Of a stretch of 32,869 nt of DNA, positions 23,056 to 31,038 are shown piece by piece. The number at the start of each line of letters is the position of its first letter. Positions within the stretch are counted from its first letter, which is position 1. The position numbers and the translations under genes are program-made. The stretch covers positions 1 to 32,869 of the forward strand of contig JBHIFI010000019.1 in assembly GCA_046761005.1 (NCBI GenBank), given 5' to 3'. A model generated the notes under the pieces. That model searched no databases and had not been told where the DNA came from. It worked only from the letters and a program-made list of their open reading frames with translations. This DNA is from JAGMCJ01 sp046761005 (GTDB lineage Archaea > Thermoplasmatota > Thermoplasmata > RBG-16-68-12 > JAGMCJ01).

Positions 23056-24056
23056 CTCATATCCCTGCTAGCCTGGTCAAGATATTCATGAAATGCTCCC
23101 CGCCTCTCTCCCTCCACATGCGTCAACCCGCCAATGACATCCTCAACAGCGATTCCCAGTTCAACGCCAACCTGCAGTAGAATCTCCTCGTACACCTCCC
23201 TGAACTGCCTAATCGTTACCGCAAATCTGTGCGCCTCAAGGAGCGGATAGGGGTATCCTGGACATAGGCCCGACTTCGCATAGTGAACAAGATTCGAGAA
23301 GACAAAGGACGGATCGTCTTTGAATGTCCCAACGTCTATGCGAAACCATTTTGGAGAGTCTGGGTGAAGCTTCGTGAAGTATACGTTGCCATGGAGAAAG
23401 CCCCTATGTTTCTCTTCAAATCGGTTGGGCACTCTCACGTAGGCCATCCCATTCTTTCCATCGAGAAGTTCCTCATCTGTTCTCACTCCACCAAAAGCAT
23501 GCGAGTACGAATCTTTGGATATGCCCACGAGTATGTTCTCTCTCTTCTCGCACACTTCCCTAGTTTCGTTCAGATGATTGGATTCCTTGTGGAAGGACGC
23601 AAGAGTTCCATCTAGGGCAATGATAGCGTTCTCCCTCTGTCTAGCCATCCGAAGGGTGAGCTCTCCTTCCATGTAATGTCTGAACTCGTTCATCATTGCC
23701 CTTGGATGGTCACCTGATAACCTCGTTGCTTCGAAGAGCTGCCTGTGAAGATTACTCTGCCTTTCAACGACGCTCTTTTCCGTCGAGACCAGGATGGGAG
23801 CCTCGAGCTTTCTGCTGTCCACTAGTCTGTAGCCGCCATTCTTGAAGAGATAGGTCAGGGCTCCTACCCTGACCATCGCGAGCCACATACTCGATATGTT
23901 CAGGAGAAAGGAATAGGAACCATCGATAGCGACCATCTCTCTTACCTTTTCGGAAGGACTGAACTCCACAAGTTTCCCGTTCTCTAGAACCTCAGCTCCC
24001 ATATTTCGATAGAGAGTGACCTCTCTCATTCGTTCCCGAAGTTCCTCCAACAACAT
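23052..24056 (-). CDS. nurA: NurA 5'-3' nuclease
   Basis: The 334-aa product is NurA, a dimeric RNase H-like nuclease that resects 5' strands inside the HerA hexamer. The first metal-binding acid is D45 in the signature MVAIDGSYSFLLN, the second is D149 in IIALDGTLAS, and FRIDVG plus a C-terminal AHRFAVTIRQ complete the expected order. ATG 24056 directly abuts the rad50 stop and the gene overlaps herA by four bases, so all four operon genes are tightly coupled. Confidence 0.94.
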   Translation of the reverse strand: MLLEELRERMREVTLYRNMGAEVLENGKLVEFSPSEKVREMVAIDGSYSFLLNISSMWLAMVRVGALTYLFKNGGYRLVDSRKLEAPILVSTEKSVVERQSNLHRQLFEATRLSGDHPRAMMNEFRHYMEGELTLRMARQRENAIIALDGTLASFHKESNHLNETREVCEKRENILVGISKDSYSHAFGGVRTDEELLDGKNGMAYVRVPNRFEEKHRGFLHGNVYFTKLHPDSPKWFRIDVGTFKDDPSFVFSNLVHYAKSGLCPGYPYPLLEAHRFAVTIRQFREVYEEILLQVGVELGIAVEDVIGGLTHVEGERRGAFHEYLDQASRDMR

Positions 24057-26471
24057 TTACGACACTACCTCGATCCTCGATTCCTGCTCTGGAGTCATAT
24101 ACACCCTAATCTTCCCAGGGAACCTGTCCGCAACCTCCCCAAGATGAGTAATCAGGATGACCTTATCAAAGAACTCTCCCATTTTGAAGAGCTTGTGTAT
24201 GAAGAGATCCCTGTTCGATTCCGTGTCCAGGGATCCAAGGTCACCCTCATCGATGAAAAGTGTCTTCATCCTGCCATATGTGCGACCGACCTGTGGAAGG
24301 CTCGCCAGCTGCTTGGCAATCGCAAATCTCAGTGCCGCGTTTATCTGCGTCCTTTCCCCGCCGCTGAACTCTGCGACGTCATGCCACTTTCCATCGACAC
24401 CCTCCACCTCTATCCTGATTCCATACTCCCTCTTCTCCTCGTGAGTCTTGAGACTAACACGTGTGAACCTACCATCCGTGAGGTCAATGAGGTTCTGTGA
24501 GGTCTCGATCTCAAGCTCGGGCAAAAGCTGATTGATGGCATACATTGCAACGCCTTTCTTGTGAAAGATCTGATCCTTTAGGATGGCAAACGATTCCAGG
24601 TTGGAGCGCAGCTCCTCTAGCGACTTTTCCATCTCTTCCATCTTCTTCTTTTCCTCTTCGAGCTCTCCAAGCTGGCCTTGGAGACCCTCTATCTGAACCT
24701 CTTTCCCTCGCAGTTCCTTTTCAACCTCACTCTTGTTCTTCTTGAGATTCTCCAAATCCCTCCTAGCACTCTGGTATCTCTCTTCGTCCGAGGTGAGCTT
24801 TTTCAGTTTCTTTCTGAGCCCCGAGACCTCTTTCATAGTCTCTTCAAGCCTTCCCTTGAGGTCCTCAAGAAGCCTGCTCACATCTCCGATTCTCTCGAGC
24901 TTTTGGCGAACATCCTTCAGATGGCTCTTCTTCTCTCCCATCTCTCTTATGGATTCTTCAAGCTTCTCCAATCTGCTCCTCGCTTCATCATCGAAATCAA
25001 GCTTTCTCAGCTCATCGTCCACTTTCCTCGTGGCAGACTCAATTTCCCGGACTCTCTTCTCATATCTTTCTTCCAAGTTCTTGAGGTCTTTCTTGAGTTG
25101 GCCCACCTGGTTCTCGATTTCACTAAGAACAAAGGAGTCCTCGTTTATCTCCTGGGCCCTCCTGCCTACGTCGTCAATACGGTGCAACGCATCCTCTCTC
25201 TCACTTTTGATCTGGCTGACAATATCCTCGCGTTCGGCAAGCCACTCAATCTCTTTCTCTATTCTTGATATCCTTTCGCCAAGTGCACCCTCAGTTCTCA
25301 GAAGACCAAAAGCCTCATCCCTGTCTATGGTTGTGGAAAGGGAAGCTATCCTCCCTTCCGCGATGTCTAGCCTCTCCTGAAGTCGCATCTTCTCTCTCTT
25401 GTACTCTGTCTCTGCATCTTCCACAGACTTCTGATGCACTCTCTTCTCCTTCTCCAGACCCGTCGCTAGATGACCTGTCTCCTTCAGTCGGGTCATCTCA
25501 TCTACAAGCCTCTCGTAGTCCCTCGTTTCATCCTCGAGCCTCTTGACCTCTTGTTTGAATCCGGCGGACTCCTCACCTGCTTTGGTCACCTTCTCAATCT
25601 CTCTTTGGATGGTCGAGATGCTTTTCTCCTTCTCCTCCACTGAAGCCTTTGCCGAAATGAACGCGTCATGCTCTCTCTCAAGCTCTCTCAACTTTGCCTC
25701 ATCCGAGAGAAGCCTCTTCTCCATCTGATGTAGGTTTTCTTGTAGGGTTTTTGCCACCCTCTGCGCTACTCTCAGCTCCTCCTTCACCTCAGGGAGCCTG
25801 GAAAGACGCTCTCGCAAGAACTCCACATCATGCTCGCCAATCTCTATCTCGCGAAGAACCTCATCGTACCTGGTCTTTGCCAACACCTGGGCCTTTTCGA
25901 AAATCTCCAATCTGAAAAGCTTCTGGAAAATCCTGAGACGGTTGGCATCACTCTCCTCACCTAGCTCCTTCATTTCCTCCTGTCTCACGAAGGTGGAGTT
26001 CAGGAAGCCATCATAATCCAAGCCTATCGTATCCCTAACGATTCTCTCCAGCTCTGGAATGCTCCCAGAGATTTGAGCTCCGTTCTTGCGGAGATAAAGA
26101 TAAGGGGAACCCTTTTGTGAGAAGCCTCTTTCGATCTGGTAGAAGCTTCCCTCTTGCCCGAAATAGACCTTTACATAGCCACCAGGTCTGCATATATCCG
26201 ATATTCCTATCCCCGAGATCTCCGTTCTCGATGTTCTCTTGTAAAGTGCGAAGGTCACAGCGTCAAGTATCGATGTTTTCCCTGAACCAGTCTTTCCAGT
26301 TATGACAGTGTACTTCTTTGGAAATCTCAGTATTGAGACTCCTCCTATGTAACGCATGAAGTCCTTCATCTCGATTTCCTGGACCACGAAACCATCAGAT
26401 ACGGGGATTTCCTGAACAGCCTCGACCTCTTCAGTAGTCTCCTCAACGGCATAGGATTCCAGAGTCCTCAA
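24057..26471 (-). CDS. rad50: Rad50 ATPase lacking a CxxC zinc hook
   Basis: Rad50 pairs with Mre11 in double-strand break recognition and processing. The 804-aa product has Walker A TGKTGSGKTS (58-67), FVRQEE (Q-loop region), ABC signature FSGGERTQ (S703) and Walker B LFIDEGDLGSLD (D741/E742), so the ATPase head is complete. Between about residues 190 and 650 lies an acidic-basic coiled coil. The whole protein has one cysteine (C94, inside the head): the CxxC zinc hook at the coil apex is absent. The start is TTG 26471 overlapping the mre11 stop (TTGA) after AGGTG. This gives an N-terminal extension of about 30 acidic residues before the usual EIEMKDFMRY start, and a later start cannot be excluded. 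Confidence 0.93.
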   Translation of the reverse strand: MRTLESYAVEETTEEVEAVQEIPVSDGFVVQEIEMKDFMRYIGGVSILRFPKKYTVITGKTGSGKTSILDAVTFALYKRTSRTEISGIGISDICRPGGYVKVYFGQEGSFYQIERGFSQKGSPYLYLRKNGAQISGSIPELERIVRDTIGLDYDGFLNSTFVRQEEMKELGEESDANRLRIFQKLFRLEIFEKAQVLAKTRYDEVLREIEIGEHDVEFLRERLSRLPEVKEELRVAQRVAKTLQENLHQMEKRLLSDEAKLRELEREHDAFISAKASVEEKEKSISTIQREIEKVTKAGEESAGFKQEVKRLEDETRDYERLVDEMTRLKETGHLATGLEKEKRVHQKSVEDAETEYKREKMRLQERLDIAEGRIASLSTTIDRDEAFGLLRTEGALGERISRIEKEIEWLAEREDIVSQIKSEREDALHRIDDVGRRAQEINEDSFVLSEIENQVGQLKKDLKNLEERYEKRVREIESATRKVDDELRKLDFDDEARSRLEKLEESIREMGEKKSHLKDVRQKLERIGDVSRLLEDLKGRLEETMKEVSGLRKKLKKLTSDEERYQSARRDLENLKKNKSEVEKELRGKEVQIEGLQGQLGELEEEKKKMEEMEKSLEELRSNLESFAILKDQIFHKKGVAMYAINQLLPELEIETSQNLIDLTDGRFTRVSLKTHEEKREYGIRIEVEGVDGKWHDVAEFSGGERTQINAALRFAIAKQLASLPQVGRTYGRMKTLFIDEGDLGSLDTESNRDLFIHKLFKMGEFFDKVILITHLGEVADRFPGKIRVYMTPEQESRIEVVS

Positions 26472-27661
26472 GAAAGCACCTGCCTCAGTATCTGGTCCCC
26501 CTCTCGGAGAAGAGCATTATGCTTACTGTGGTCCGAGTAGTTCAGGTCCACGAAATCCTTGAAGAGCCTGTAAGGGTCCAGAGTGAATTCAGACAAACTG
26601 ACCTTCTCCACGCCTTCTTCTATCCATCCCATCTGATAGTTGAATGCCGACCGTAAGAAATCAGCTATTCTATTCTCATCGATTCTTTCCCTCGTCCCTT
26701 CACCCACGGTGATTTTGATTCTGAGCATCTTCCCGCTAACATCCTCTGGGAGCTTGTCTAGGATGTCCCTCGTCGGATGTTCACTCCTCGAAAGGTCGAT
26801 TTCCACATCAATCATGTCTCTGACTGGGAGCTTGATAAAGTTCCACGTTCTTTTATCCGGGTCTACGGAAATGAACCCTTTGTCGTCCAGACGCTCTCCC
26901 CAATCAATTCTTTCTGGGGCACCTGTATACACGATGGGAGGGCGATTTTCAATGACCTGGTGCAGGTGTATGTGGCTGAAAAGGGCGAGATCGATGGTCT
27001 TCGGAATCATGTCTCGGGTGAAGGAGAATTCATCCGGAAGAATCTCGATATAGGTGGTGCTGCTGATCTTCGCCCCTTCTACGTAGTAGTGGCCGATGAG
27101 GATCTTGTAGTCCGCATCGATTTCGTCTGCTCTCTTTCCAATCCACTCCTTCCAGAGCCGCCTGGAAAGCTCATAGCTCTGTTCTCTGGATATGTCCTCG
27201 TTCAGCTTCTCTTTGACCCACCCAAGTATCTGTTCAGGGTGGAGATATGGGAGAATGAGAAAGCCTACCCTAACGGAATCAAGCTCAAGAATCCTCACCT
27301 CTGGTTTTCTGAAGACGATAACATTAGGGTAGCCGCGGAAATCCTCTATGGAGGTTCCCCTCACCATGCTTCGCGGCTGATCGTGGTTTCCCGCAAGGAT
27401 CCATACGGGGATTCGAGCGTCCCTAAGCGGCTCGATAACATCCGTCCTCACGTGTTCTCTGAACGCGGGACTCACATGAGTTCGGTCGAACAGGTCTCCG
27501 AGAATGACAAAGAGGCCTGCTCGCTTTTCAATCGCATATTTTGCGGCTCGCGCAAAATTCCTGTGGAGGTCCATTGCCCGCTCGGAGATTCCCGTCTCTG
27601 GATCTACATTGAATCCGAAGTTCAAACCTTCGTGAACATCACCAATCACAACGATTTCCAT
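26468..27661 (-). CDS. mre11: Mre11 nuclease
   Basis: The 397-aa protein is the Mn-dependent nuclease of the Mre11-Rad50 complex. Phosphodiesterase motifs appear in order: D8/H10 (GDVHEG), D56 (GDLFD), N92/H93/D94 (GNHD), H191 (GHYYVEG) and H230/H232 (SHIHLHQ). All metal ligands are present. The capping domain and Rad50-binding C-terminal helices follow. ATG 27661 is preferred over GTG 27670 because a TATA element lies 29 nt upstream, giving a nearly leaderless transcript. First gene of mre11-rad50-nurA-herA. Confidence 0.95.
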   Translation of the reverse strand: MEIVVIGDVHEGLNFGFNVDPETGISERAMDLHRNFARAAKYAIEKRAGLFVILGDLFDRTHVSPAFREHVRTDVIEPLRDARIPVWILAGNHDQPRSMVRGTSIEDFRGYPNVIVFRKPEVRILELDSVRVGFLILPYLHPEQILGWVKEKLNEDISREQSYELSRRLWKEWIGKRADEIDADYKILIGHYYVEGAKISSTTYIEILPDEFSFTRDMIPKTIDLALFSHIHLHQVIENRPPIVYTGAPERIDWGERLDDKGFISVDPDKRTWNFIKLPVRDMIDVEIDLSRSEHPTRDILDKLPEDVSGKMLRIKITVGEGTRERIDENRIADFLRSAFNYQMGWIEEGVEKVSLSEFTLDPYRLFKDFVDLNYSDHSKHNALLREGDQILRQVLS

Positions 27662-27685
27662 CTCGAACACCGCAACGTTTGGAAG

Positions 27686-27695
27686 TTATTTAAGG
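27686..27695 (-). promoter_or_regulatory. TATA box of the mre11-rad50-nurA-herA operon
   Basis: Minus-strand CCTTAAATAA is centred about 29 nt before ATG 27661. No other promoter-like site is needed for the four genes, which overlap or abut. Confidence 0.6.
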
Positions 27696-27820
27696 GTTGA
27701 TTGGGGGACGATGAAAGTTCAATTGTAGGTTTTGATGAGGTTAGAAAAGAAAGCTTGCTCAAACAGTATGAGAAATCTTCAGACCGTTTCGGCACTCAAT
27801 GACTTCGAGCGACTCTCGCA

Positions 27821-27829
27821 ACTTTTATC
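27821..27829 (+). promoter_or_regulatory. TATA box of the FtsZ-like gene
   Basis: ACTTTTATC is centred 28 nt before GTG 27854 and supports that codon over the in-frame TTG at 27842. Confidence 0.5.
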
Positions 27830-27853
27830 AACTTTCTTCCGTTGTTCTTTCTT

Positions 27854-28771
27854 GTGCCAGGGATTAGCAAGTTTGGGGAGACCGCTGAACTCGAGCGGGT
27901 CCGAGTATCCATCGTCGGATGTGGGGGCGCAGGCTGCAACATGCTTCACGAAATCCCTCCAATCCCGGGATATGAACCCATCGCACTCAACGATGAACCT
28001 CATCCCTCGATGATTGGAATTGGAAGGAGGATATTCGTCAGCAAGGAAGGACTCAAGGGGATAGCAGAGACCGAGAAGAGAGGGAGGAGGGAGCTCTACA
28101 CCGACGTTGAGAAAACAATCGAGCGGGAAGTTGAGGGGTCCGATATCGTCTTCATCATCAGCGGCCTAGGCGGCTACACGGGTACATGGGCGGCACCCAT
28201 AGTCGCATCGGTTGCACATCACTGCAAGGCGTTGGCTGTCTCTCTCGTGAGCCTTCCCTTCACCGTTGAGGGAATCGCCCGCCGCGCCCTTGCGGACGAG
28301 GGTCTCAGCATTCTCAGAAAGTGCTCGGATGTGGCAATCACCTTCTCGAACGACGAACTTCTCAAGCTTGCACCGAACATTCCGCTTCTTCGCGCTTTCC
28401 AAGTCATGGGCAGGCTTGTTGGGAAGCCGATTGCGAATCTCGCTTCCGTGCTGACAAGAGGGGATATTCCCCATCTGAAGTCTGTTCTCCGAAGGATTGA
28501 CGAGATGAGGGTGGGAATGGGAGAGGGCACCGGCGACCATAGGAACTTCGTCGCGGTCGAGGACACATTCACCTCTCCATGGTTCGATTTTGATTTGAGC
28601 GGGGTCAAGGAGGTGGTTCTCTTCCTTTCGAGCCAGTACATAGATCCGAAGGATGTGGATGAAATCATTCATGATGTTTCTCTCAGGACACCGAATGCAA
28701 ACATCACTTGGGGGAGTATGGAGGAAGACATAGGAGAGAAGACTCGCGTCTCAGTGCTTCTTGGAGTCTAG
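27854..28771 (+). CDS. Divergent FtsZ/tubulin-superfamily GTPase with degraded T7 loop
   Basis: The 305-aa protein keeps the FtsZ fold order. It shows the phosphate loop VGCGGAGCN (21-29), a tubulin signature SGLGGYTGTWAAP (103-115, where FtsZ has GGGTGTGAAP), LVSLPFTVEG, SNDELL and a C-terminal domain ending in TRVSVLLGV. The T7 loop, which supplies the catalytic acid across the filament interface, reads TRGDIPHLKS (201-210) where FtsZ has N-x-D-x-x-D; N becomes R202 and the second D becomes H207, leaving only D204. The protein stops right after the globular domain, so the linker and C-terminal peptide that bind SepF/FtsA are missing. GTP binding looks plausible and hydrolysis doubtful. It is a non-canonical FtsZ-like paralogue, not the main FtsZ. 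GTG start by TATA spacing. Confidence 0.85.
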   Translation: MPGISKFGETAELERVRVSIVGCGGAGCNMLHEIPPIPGYEPIALNDEPHPSMIGIGRRIFVSKEGLKGIAETEKRGRRELYTDVEKTIEREVEGSDIVFIISGLGGYTGTWAAPIVASVAHHCKALAVSLVSLPFTVEGIARRALADEGLSILRKCSDVAITFSNDELLKLAPNIPLLRAFQVMGRLVGKPIANLASVLTRGDIPHLKSVLRRIDEMRVGMGEGTGDHRNFVAVEDTFTSPWFDFDLSGVKEVVLFLSSQYIDPKDVDEIIHDVSLRTPNANITWGSMEEDIGEKTRVSVLLGV

Positions 28772-28828
28772 AGCTTTATTGACCGAGGATTGAGCATCAG
28801 ATTTCCGTTCATTCAAAATCATATGACC

Positions 28829-29146
28829 TTACCCGCGGTATCCAAGAAGCTTCTCATACTCCTTGTGGGGGAGGACTCTCAGAATGTGAATTTCAGCATC
28901 GAATCCGGGACATGAGACGATTGTGTATAGGATTCTCCATCCCTCCGGCAATTCCAAACGAAACAGATTTGTTGCGCGATACCTCTTCTGGAGCACTGCT
29001 GGTATGAGGCTCTTTCGTATAGGATCTCCGACGGTCGGATCATCTACCAATCGGTCCCTCCACCATCGAAGCTTGCGTTCCTGCGCCCTCTTGAGCTTCT
29101 CAATATCATTGACCGCTTCCTCTGATAGCCATACTTCGTATTTCAT
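28829..29146 (-). CDS. RelE/ParE-superfamily toxin-like protein
   Basis: The 105-aa basic protein has the compact RelE fold text: YEVWLSEEAVNDIEKLKRAQ (strand-helix), then KRYRATNLFRLELPEGWRILYTIV (the central beta hairpin with an Arg-rich strand) and EIHILRVLPHKEYEKLLGY at the end. Such proteins cut mRNA on the ribosome or poison gyrase. ATG 29146 is preceded by GTGAGGG; GTG 29155 is an alternative start. It lies 79 bases after the winged-helix gene on the same strand, the probable antitoxin or regulator. Catalytic residues are not diagnostic here, so activity is uncertain. Confidence 0.8.
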   Translation of the reverse strand: MKYEVWLSEEAVNDIEKLKRAQERKLRWWRDRLVDDPTVGDPIRKSLIPAVLQKRYRATNLFRLELPEGWRILYTIVSCPGFDAEIHILRVLPHKEYEKLLGYRG

Positions 29147-29234
29147 TTCCCTCACTAGTGTAATGGTAATATCTGGTCTTCCCCTTCTTTCTCTAACAAC
29201 GTATCTTGCACACCGATGGCAGAACTTTTCGTGG

Positions 29235-29528
29235 TCACAACTTGCGAGCTCGACCTTTGGTCCACGCTTCAGAAGTCAGGTTGAGTGTCCAGAGCACGCC
29301 TTTTGATCCTTCGACCACGAAGCCCAATCTGATGAATTCGTTTATTGCTTGGCGGACGGTTTGATGGCGAACAACCTTTGCAGACATGCGCCGTTTGATC
29401 TCGTTGAGGCTCAGCGGCTCTTCAGCCTCTCTCAAAATTCGCTCGATTTCATGCATGGTCGCGAGGGTCGGTCCACGGCCTTCGACCTTTTGTGGTAGAG
29501 GGATTGCTTCCATTTCCATTGTTATCAT
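29235..29528 (-). CDS. Winged-helix DNA-binding protein, probable partner of the RelE-like toxin
   Basis: The 97-aa protein has a winged helix-turn-helix: LATMHEIERILREAEEPLSL, NEIKRRMSAKVVRHQTVRQA (recognition helix) and INEFIRLGFVVEGSKGVLWTL (wing). The pattern of a wHTH ending in W-x-K...KL followed by a RelE-like gene is one I associate with archaeal TA-like units, without a family name. It starts ATG 29528, 26 nt from a TATA box shared with the divergent gene. The classical RHH or Phd antitoxin fold is not seen, so pairing with the toxin is inference from order. Confidence 0.75.
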   Translation of the reverse strand: MITMEMEAIPLPQKVEGRGPTLATMHEIERILREAEEPLSLNEIKRRMSAKVVRHQTVRQAINEFIRLGFVVEGSKGVLWTLNLTSEAWTKGRARKL

Positions 29529-29549
29529 TTATACTATTATGTCGTATGC

Positions 29550-29558
29550 GTATAAATG
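29550..29558. promoter_or_regulatory. Shared bidirectional TATA box
   Basis: GTATAAATG reads as TATAAAT on the plus strand and ATTTATA on the minus strand. It is centred 24 nt before ATG 29578 (propeller gene) and 26 nt before ATG 29528 (winged-helix gene). Both genes can thus be leaderless from one element. A second minus-strand TATA-like run lies at 29526-29535. Confidence 0.45.
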
Positions 29559-29577
29559 TAACTATCAAAAAGAGCAG

Positions 29578-30858
29578 ATGCCGATAAAATCACATAGCCG
29601 TGATGCAGAAGCATCTCCAGGGATTGCTTTGGAGAAATCACACGAATGGTATGGAGATGGAGACACTATCGTTCACGGTGTCTATGCAGAGGATGTCGAT
29701 CCAGACAGCACAATTGAGATAATCACTGTTGGGGAGGTCTATAGGCAGGCGAATCAAAGAACGGAGGCACAAATGAAGATATGGAATTGGAATTCCAATA
29801 CACAAACACTGACTCTGGAATCGACGAACGAATGGTCACTAGGTGGATCGAAGACTGCAGCACTCTCAGTCCATGCGGCCGACATAGATGATGACAACAT
29901 CGTGGAAATAGTTACTGCAGGGTATGGACTCTTGCAGAATGAGACCCTCCACTGCGACCTCATCGTTTGGGAATACAGTCCCTTAAGTGGCTGGTACGCT
30001 GCTGTCGAGATTGCCCAGCTCATCTACACAATGTACAACTCAGTCTATTCGGCCAACATAGACACGAGTGACAACTACTTGGAGATAGCAGTGGCGGGAG
30101 TTGTCTTCCGGAATCCCGACAATGCAACACTGGACCTGTTCAGGTGGAACGGAACGCACATGAGCGGTCTGGCTCACGTGGAGTGGCAATCGGGGGACAC
30201 TAACGCGACAGCTGTGTATGCGAAAGATGTGGATGGCGACACCGTTGTGGAAATCTTGACGGGCGGCTACTTCTATTCTAACAGCGATCAGTGGGCGGAA
30301 GTAAGGGTTTGGAACTACTCGAATTCCAATCTGAATCTAGAGGACAGCGATGACTGGCAGAGACTAGACGGAGACACTGAAGTCCGTTCGATATTCGCAG
30401 AGAATATAGACTCGGACAGTGACGTGGAAATCCTCGCGTGCGGGAGGGCCATCCATGGCATGACTACCGAGCTGTGGGGAGATCTCGAATCCTTCACACA
30501 TGACGGGACGGACATTACGAAGGAGCGGAACAGGCAGTGGCAGGCGCAACAAGACGACACCGTTTGCTCTTCTGTGTTTGTGAAAGAAGTCACGGGGAGC
30601 GCCCCAATAGACATCATAACGGGAGGAAGGGCTTTGATCTCTGGAACCCAAAACGGACAAGTCGTTGTATGGAATCGTGATGGTGCCACATTCGATTCCC
30701 TGGACAGTGTGGAGTGGTACACGACAGACGACACAGAGGTCCATTCCGTCTACGCAGAGGACGTAGATGCAGACAATCCCGTGGAGATCCTAAGCGGAGG
30801 ACAAGCCTACGACCGTACTCGGATAAAGGCGCAGCTGAGAATCTGGTATTGGACATAG
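29578..30858 (+). CDS. Seven-repeat beta-propeller protein without a visible signal peptide
   Basis: The 426-aa protein is built from seven repeats of about 60 residues. Each has a core like VYAEDVDPDSTIEIITVG, a variable loop and a strand like MKIWNWNS. The cores are at about residues 37, 98, 156, 217, 278, 341 and 398. The DxDxDxxxEI text in the cores resembles FG-GAP/VCBS calcium-binding loops; repeat 6 (VKEVTGSAPIDI) has lost the acids. The N-terminal SHEWYGDGD matches the strand that ends each repeat (NEWSLGG, VEWQSGD, DDWQRLD, RQWQAQQ, VEWYTTD), so it should close the ring. No signal sequence or membrane helix precedes it from ATG 29578, which fits the TATA spacing. Function unknown; similar repeats are usually extracellular. 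Confidence 0.8.
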   Translation: MPIKSHSRDAEASPGIALEKSHEWYGDGDTIVHGVYAEDVDPDSTIEIITVGEVYRQANQRTEAQMKIWNWNSNTQTLTLESTNEWSLGGSKTAALSVHAADIDDDNIVEIVTAGYGLLQNETLHCDLIVWEYSPLSGWYAAVEIAQLIYTMYNSVYSANIDTSDNYLEIAVAGVVFRNPDNATLDLFRWNGTHMSGLAHVEWQSGDTNATAVYAKDVDGDTVVEILTGGYFYSNSDQWAEVRVWNYSNSNLNLEDSDDWQRLDGDTEVRSIFAENIDSDSDVEILACGRAIHGMTTELWGDLESFTHDGTDITKERNRQWQAQQDDTVCSSVFVKEVTGSAPIDIITGGRALISGTQNGQVVVWNRDGATFDSLDSVEWYTTDDTEVHSVYAEDVDADNPVEILSGGQAYDRTRIKAQLRIWYWT

Positions 30859-31038
30859 GGCTTCGACAGAGACTTGTGATAGTTTGGGATGGTTGCCAAG
30901 GTCCCCATCCCCACCCACAATCCTCCCTTTCTGCATGAACACTTCTGTGGCACCACAATAACGGGAAAAGCACGAGCCAGACCTCAACAACAACATTGAT
31001 AAGGCGTCCCAGCCTATAGATAATCGGAGAGGAGCGGT
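30859..31038. other. Intergenic region before the secreted propeller gene
   Basis: These 180 bases hold no convincing gene. They include the promoter of the downstream gene and, at 31026-31034, a good ribosome-binding tract (GGAGAGGAG). A C-rich stretch near 30900-30925 has no obvious structure. Confidence 0.6.
30995..31004 (+). promoter_or_regulatory. TATA-like element of the secreted propeller gene
   Basis: ATTGATAAGG predicts a start near 31026. The leader then contains GGAGAGGAG five bases before ATG 31039. Confidence 0.35.

Noticed and set aside
24678..25380. Long plus-strand open frames opposite rad50
   Set aside because: They mirror the Glu/Lys/Leu-rich coiled-coil codons, giving low-complexity Ser/Leu text with no ribosome-binding site or family similarity.
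27708..27740. C/D-box sRNA-like text (CGATGA, then TGATGA) between mre11 and the FtsZ-like gene
   Set aside because: No CTGA D box at suitable spacing and no terminal stem were found.
29146..29262. In-frame extension upstream of the RelE-like start that reads as a small Cys-rich segment (CDHEKFCHRC)
   Set aside because: No ATG, GTG or TTG start exists in that frame before GTG 29155, and the winged-helix gene ends normally, so a frameshifted fusion is not supported.
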